Source: Virgisporangium ochraceum (GTDB taxonomy: Bacteria > Actinomycetota > Actinomycetes > Mycobacteriales > Micromonosporaceae). From it: a stretch of DNA of 64,000 nt. The position numbers and the translations under genes are program-made. Shown one piece after another: positions 60,821 through 64,000 of the stretch. Every line of letters starts with the position of its first letter. Within the stretch, counting starts at the first letter, position 1. The notes below the pieces were generated by a model. It was not told where the DNA came from. It saw only the letters and a program-made list of their open reading frames with translations, and made no database searches. The stretch lies in contig NZ_BOPH01000017.1 of assembly GCF_016863655.1 (NCBI RefSeq), positions 124,001 to 188,000 on the forward strand, given 5' to 3'.

Positions 60821-61954
60821 GTGACGACCGACCCGGCGCCGCCTGGCGACACCCGTACCGATTCGGCCCGGGTCGGCGGCGGCCTGCCCGAGGCCGCGCT
60901 CCTCGACGACCTGACCGCTGACCTGCGCACCAAGGTCGGGGAGGCGTGGCAGGAATTCGGCCGCGCCCTCGCGACCGCGCTGCCCGTGCTGCCGCCCGGC
61001 GCCTCCGTGGAACTGACGCTCGACCCGACCGCCTCGGGCACCGACGACGCCGTCTACTCGGTGAACGTCACCGCCAGCGAGGCGACCTTCATCGGCTTCG
61101 CGGTCGGCAACTCGGGCCTGCCGCCCGCGTACCGGCTCAGCCGGGCCGCCGTCGGCGACCTGGTGGCGCTGGGCTGGTCACCTCCGGGGGTCATCGACGG
61201 GTCGGGCGACTCGTTCGGACTGCAGCTCCCGCACGACGAGGCGGCGATGCTGGCCGTCATCGTCACCCGCACCATGCGCGACGTGTACGGGGCGCCGCAC
61301 CCGGCGTTCCTGACGTACGCCGTCACCGGGGCCGACGCCACCCCGGTGCAGCTGCCGGCGCTGGGCACCGCCCGGGCCCTCCTCGGTGGGCCGCTGCCCC
61401 CGCCGGCGGTCACCGCCGCGGAACCGGTCGAGGAGAAGCCGGAGCGGTCCGAAGAGCCCGAGGAGGACGGCGGCCTCGTCGACCCGGCCGTGCTGCTGCC
61501 GCTCGCCGAACGGGTACAGCTCGTGGTGGCCCGGCTCCTCAAGACCAAACCCGAGCAGTTGCAGGTCGACGCCGACGGGGACATCGGCATCCGGGCCGGC
61601 TCGGCGATGGTGTTCGTGCGGGTACGCGACAACCCGCCCCTGATCGACGTCTTCTCGCCGGTGCTCACCGAGATCGAGCCGACCGAACGGCTGTACCGCA
61701 AGCTTTCCGAGCTCACGAACCGGATGCCGATCGGCCGGCTGTACTGCAGCAACGACACGGTGTGGGCGTCGGTACCCGTGATGGGCCGCGACTTCCAGTC
61801 CTCCCACCTGATGCTGGCCGTGCAGGTGATGACCGGGCTGGCCGACGAGCTCGACGACCGGCTCCAGGGCGAGTTCGGCGGCAAGCGCTTCTACGGCGAC
61901 GCGGAGAAGTCGGCGCAGTCGCCGGCCGACGAACGCACCGGCATGTACCTGTAG
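60821..61954 (+). CDS. YbjN-like / T3SS-chaperone-fold protein (377 aa)
   Basis: Two alpha-beta domains: residues 25-190 (ALLDDLTADLRTKVGEAW, then PPAYRLSRAAVGDLVALGW) and 235-370 (LLPLAERVQLVVARLLKTKP, then NPPLIDVFSPVLTEIEPTE). They are joined by an acidic Pro-rich linker. The C-terminal half resembles the actinobacterial YbjN/CesT peptide-binding chaperones that stand near the ESX and cell-surface systems; the function is not known. GTG start. It converges on a low-complexity membrane protein, and its 3' flank carries a duplicated 25-bp sequence. Confidence 0.8.
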   Translation: MTTDPAPPGDTRTDSARVGGGLPEAALLDDLTADLRTKVGEAWQEFGRALATALPVLPPGASVELTLDPTASGTDDAVYSVNVTASEATFIGFAVGNSGLPPAYRLSRAAVGDLVALGWSPPGVIDGSGDSFGLQLPHDEAAMLAVIVTRTMRDVYGAPHPAFLTYAVTGADATPVQLPALGTARALLGGPLPPPAVTAAEPVEEKPERSEEPEEDGGLVDPAVLLPLAERVQLVVARLLKTKPEQLQVDADGDIGIRAGSAMVFVRVRDNPPLIDVFSPVLTEIEPTERLYRKLSELTNRMPIGRLYCSNDTVWASVPVMGRDFQSSHLMLAVQVMTGLADELDDRLQGEFGGKRFYGDAEKSAQSPADERTGMYL

Positions 61955-61955
61955 G

Positions 61956-62015
61956 TCAGCCCCCGGGAAACATCCGCGGGCACCTGCCGATCAGCCCCAG
62001 GGGAACATCCGCGGG
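61956..62015. repeat. Duplicated 25-bp gene end of the convergent gene
   Basis: Copies at 61956-61980 and 61991-62015 (TCAGCCCC..., with 2 mismatches in 25). The second is the 3' end of the minus-strand gene, including its stop; the first is an extra copy with its own in-frame-like stop. Confidence 0.85.
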
Positions 62016-62794
62016 AAGTCGCCGAACGGCCCACCCCACTGCGGTGCCGGCGCCGGCTGCGGCTCGTCGTCGTGCCAGGTGCGGCGCGGCGGCTCCCAGC
62101 GCCGCCGGGGCGCGGTGGTCTCGGCCGCCGTGGGCTCCGCGTCGGCGCCGGCGGCCAACCCGGCGGCCGGATCGCCGGCGGCGTCGGTCACGGGACCGGT
62201 CGCGGGGTCGGTGACAGCGCCCGGGTCGGTCGTCCCGTCGCCGCCGGAACCGGCCGTCGCGGAACCGGCCACCACGGGGCCGGAACCGGCCACCGCGGGA
62301 GCGGAACCGGCCACCGTGGAACCGGCCGCGGGAGCGGTGCCGGCCGTCGGCGCGGCGGCCGCCGCGTTCGGCGTCGACCGGACCGATGCGGTGGGACCGA
62401 CGACGGGACGCCGCGCGGCGGCGGCCCGGCGCGCCGTCTCCTCCGGGCCGGACGGGCCGGACACGCCGGACAGGCCGGGCGGCACGGGCGGCGCGGGTAC
62501 GGCGCCGGCCGGGTCACCACCCGACGTGACCGGCGCCGGCGCGGGCAGCCCCAGCGCCTCGGCCCAGCCCGGGGTGTCGATCGGCCCCGTTGCCGACGGT
62601 TCGGGCGAACGTTCGAACGCCACCTCCGGCGGCGCTCCCGTCCGTATTTCGGCCGGGCGGTCGAGCGTCCAGGTGAGGCCGGCGACCGCGAGGCCGGTGA
62701 CCCCCGCGGCGACGATCGTCGCCACCGCCAGGGCCATGCCCGGCGGAACCGGAACGGTCGTGCGACTGCGGTCGCCGGGCAGGTCGAAGTCCAT
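61991..62794 (-). CDS. Signal-anchored Ala/Pro-rich protein (267 aa)
   Basis: A short N-terminus (MDFDLPGDRSRTTVPVPPG) precedes one hydrophobic helix (about residues 20-42). The rest is Ala/Gly/Pro/Ser/Thr-rich with GTAP/AGS repeats and a basic end (RRRWEPPRRTWHDDEP). No domain is seen. The ATG at 62794 has GGGGGA 6 nt upstream; a longer frame to 62836 is possible. The end (FPRMFPWG) is duplicated outside the gene. Confidence 0.6.
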   Translation of the reverse strand: MDFDLPGDRSRTTVPVPPGMALAVATIVAAGVTGLAVAGLTWTLDRPAEIRTGAPPEVAFERSPEPSATGPIDTPGWAEALGLPAPAPVTSGGDPAGAVPAPPVPPGLSGVSGPSGPEETARRAAAARRPVVGPTASVRSTPNAAAAAPTAGTAPAAGSTVAGSAPAVAGSGPVVAGSATAGSGGDGTTDPGAVTDPATGPVTDAAGDPAAGLAAGADAEPTAAETTAPRRRWEPPRRTWHDDEPQPAPAPQWGGPFGDFPRMFPWG

Positions 62795-62929
62795 TCCACG
62801 TCCCCCGTTACATGTGGCCTCCGTCGAGGTGACCACCGTTGACGCCGGGGTGTGAGTTCACCTCAGAGGTTTCACACGAACGGGTGGTCCCACCCGCGCT
62901 CCGCGCAGGACGACGCGCCGGCGAGAAGC

Positions 62930-62970
62930 GGAGCGGCCGGGACGCTTCGCCCGTGCGTCCCGGCCGCTCC
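62930..62970. terminator. Terminator of the beta-propeller gene
   Basis: GGAGCGGCCGGGACG (62930-62944) and CGTCCCGGCCGCTCC (62956-62970) form a perfect 15-bp stem. It lies 17 nt past the stop on the minus strand. Confidence 0.85.
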
Positions 62971-62986
62971 CTCAGGGGAGGAAGGT

Positions 62987-64000
62987 CTATGCGAACGGCA
63001 CCCACGCCTGCTGCGCCATCGTGGTGGCGTCGTTGGCCTGCAGGCCCTGCGCCGACACCGTCCAGAGCGTCCCGTCGATGAACACCGACCGGCGGATCAT
63101 CGCCGGGTACCCGTTGTCGGCGTTCGGCTGCGCGAGGAAACCGAGCTCGGTGATCGTGGTGCCGGAGACCCGCAGCGCGAGCGCGCCGAGCTTCCCGTCG
63201 CCGCCGCGGCCCTTCCCGGTCAGCGGCACCACCAGCAGCCCGGTGGCCGGCCAGTACAGGAACGCGTGCGGGTCGAACTCGGCCTCCGAGTGCGCGCCCT
63301 GCACGTGGTGCTGCGCCAGCCGCGTCGGCTTCGCCGGGTCGCGGACGTCGAACAGCGAGATCTGGGTGCCCTGTACCCGACCCTGGTCGTTGGCCTCCTG
63401 CCCAATGCCGAGGAGCAGGCCGTCACCGGCCGGGTGCAGGTACGCCGAGTAGCCGGTGATCTTCAGCTCGCCGGTGACGGTCGGCTTCGCCGGGTCGCGC
63501 AGGTCGACCGTGTAGAGCGGATCGGTCTGGCGGAACGTCACCACGTAGCCCATCGGTCCGACGAACCGCACCGAGTAGATGCGCTCGCCCTTGCCCAGCC
63601 CGCCGACCTTGCCCACCGCGGCCAGGCTCCGGCCGTTCTGCTTCAGGGTGTGGACGGCCGACTCGCTGGTGCCGCCCTCCGCGCGTCCCCACACCGCGGT
63701 ACCGGTGGTGGTCGCCACCCGGAGGTGGCCGTTCCAGTCCGACATCGAGTACTGGTTGAGCAGCCAGCCGTCGACGGCACCGCCCGCGACGAACGCCGGA
63801 CGCCCGGGCTTCGACGTGTCGAACTTGTAGATCTCGGTGCGCTGCTGGACCCTGGCCGGGTCGTCGCCGTCGCCGCGGGCCATCACGCGCCAGCGCTGGT
63901 CGTTGGCGACGTACAGGCTCGGGCCGTTGGAGTACACCGTGTCGCCGTCGGCCGCAACGGTGACCGGGTCGCCGTTGCCGAGCGCGCTCTTCGTCAGGTC
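62987..64000 (-). CDS. Secreted beta-propeller domain protein, 5' partial
   Basis: The frame is open to the window edge, so the start is missing; the GTG at 63937 is only internal. About 338 residues are visible. They have the repeated blades of the actinobacterial secreted beta-propeller family (Beta_propel): WLLNQYSMSDWNGHLRVATT, FTQTDPLYTVDLRDPAKPT-like repeats, and SEAEFDPHAFLYWPATGLL. Function unknown; the family is extracellular and calcium- or sugar-binding is suspected. A strong terminator follows its stop. Confidence 0.85.
   Translation of the reverse strand, partial: DLTKSALGNGDPVTVAADGDTVYSNGPSLYVANDQRWRVMARGDGDDPARVQQRTEIYKFDTSKPGRPAFVAGGAVDGWLLNQYSMSDWNGHLRVATTTGTAVWGRAEGGTSESAVHTLKQNGRSLAAVGKVGGLGKGERIYSVRFVGPMGYVVTFRQTDPLYTVDLRDPAKPTVTGELKITGYSAYLHPAGDGLLLGIGQEANDQGRVQGTQISLFDVRDPAKPTRLAQHHVQGAHSEAEFDPHAFLYWPATGLLVVPLTGKGRGGDGKLGALALRVSGTTITELGFLAQPNADNGYPAMIRRSVFIDGTLWTVSAQGLQANDATTMAQQAWVPFA

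Overview
The window is high-GC (about 70%) chromosomal DNA from an actinomycete, most likely a member of the Micromonosporaceae; the genus cannot be fixed from sequence alone. Supporting this are GTG starts in many genes, ATGA/GTGA overlaps, XRE-DUF397 pairs, an FHA/PstP/RodA/PbpA/PknA/PknB cluster with CrgA beside it, class E sortase, DUF881, bifunctional Dcd, and FadE5- and EtfD-like proteins. Both edges cut genes: a GCS2-like ligase on the left and a beta-propeller protein on the right.

Layout. 1-6.2 kb: end of a glutamate-cysteine ligase-like gene, a membrane protein, a PASTA membrane protein, an XRE/DUF397 regulator pair and a family-specific orphan. 6.3-11.3 kb: two secreted subtilases separated by a very strong terminator. 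11.3-13.1 kb: a two-gene surface-sugar operon (SDR epimerase and GT26 glycosyltransferase), then tRNA-Leu(CAG). 13.6-23.5 kb: the cell-wall growth and Ser/Thr phosphorylation operon fhaA-fhaB-pstP-rodA-pbpA-pknA-pknB. 23.5-26.8 kb: on the minus strand, DUF881, class E sortase, a small membrane protein and trpG, with crgA divergent. 26.9-32.4 kb: EtfD-like membrane Fe-S oxidoreductase, GPP34 protein and two CNNM/CorC transporters. 32.5-36.6 kb: two NlpC/P60 peptidoglycan hydrolases (the second behind a c-di-AMP riboswitch), a LamG protein, dcd and a PNPOx-like gene with a LexA box; then tRNA-Gly(CCC). 36.7-44.7 kb: a toxin-antitoxin-like PIN pair with a damaged 3' end, a membrane protein, a two-component system, a SpoIIE phosphatase, FadE5 and SixA. 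44.8-54.1 kb: DUF6458, TrhA/PAQR, an NHL-thioredoxin protein, an 814-aa Pro-rich membrane protein, a 42-aa gene and the bkdABC dehydrogenase operon. 54.3-64 kb: secreted low-complexity protein, two GNATs, DUF4192 with a DnaA-box pair, a molybdenum-cofactor group (fdhD, mobA-like, DUF6457), a YbjN-like chaperone and two terminal genes.

Functional themes. Peptidoglycan growth and its phospho-control dominate (PknA/PknB with PASTA domains, PstP, FHA readers, RodA/PBP, two P60 hydrolases, CrgA, sortase). A second theme is acyl-CoA oxidation (FadE5 and bkdABC feeding ETF, EtfD passing electrons to quinone). Recurrent non-coding themes: (i) a leaderless promoter arrangement, TANNNT then 6-7 nt then ATG/GTG, seen at about a dozen genes on both strands; (ii) short tandem duplications at gene 3' ends, in five cases including the stop codon or last codons; (iii) many long perfect hairpins as terminators or candidate operators.
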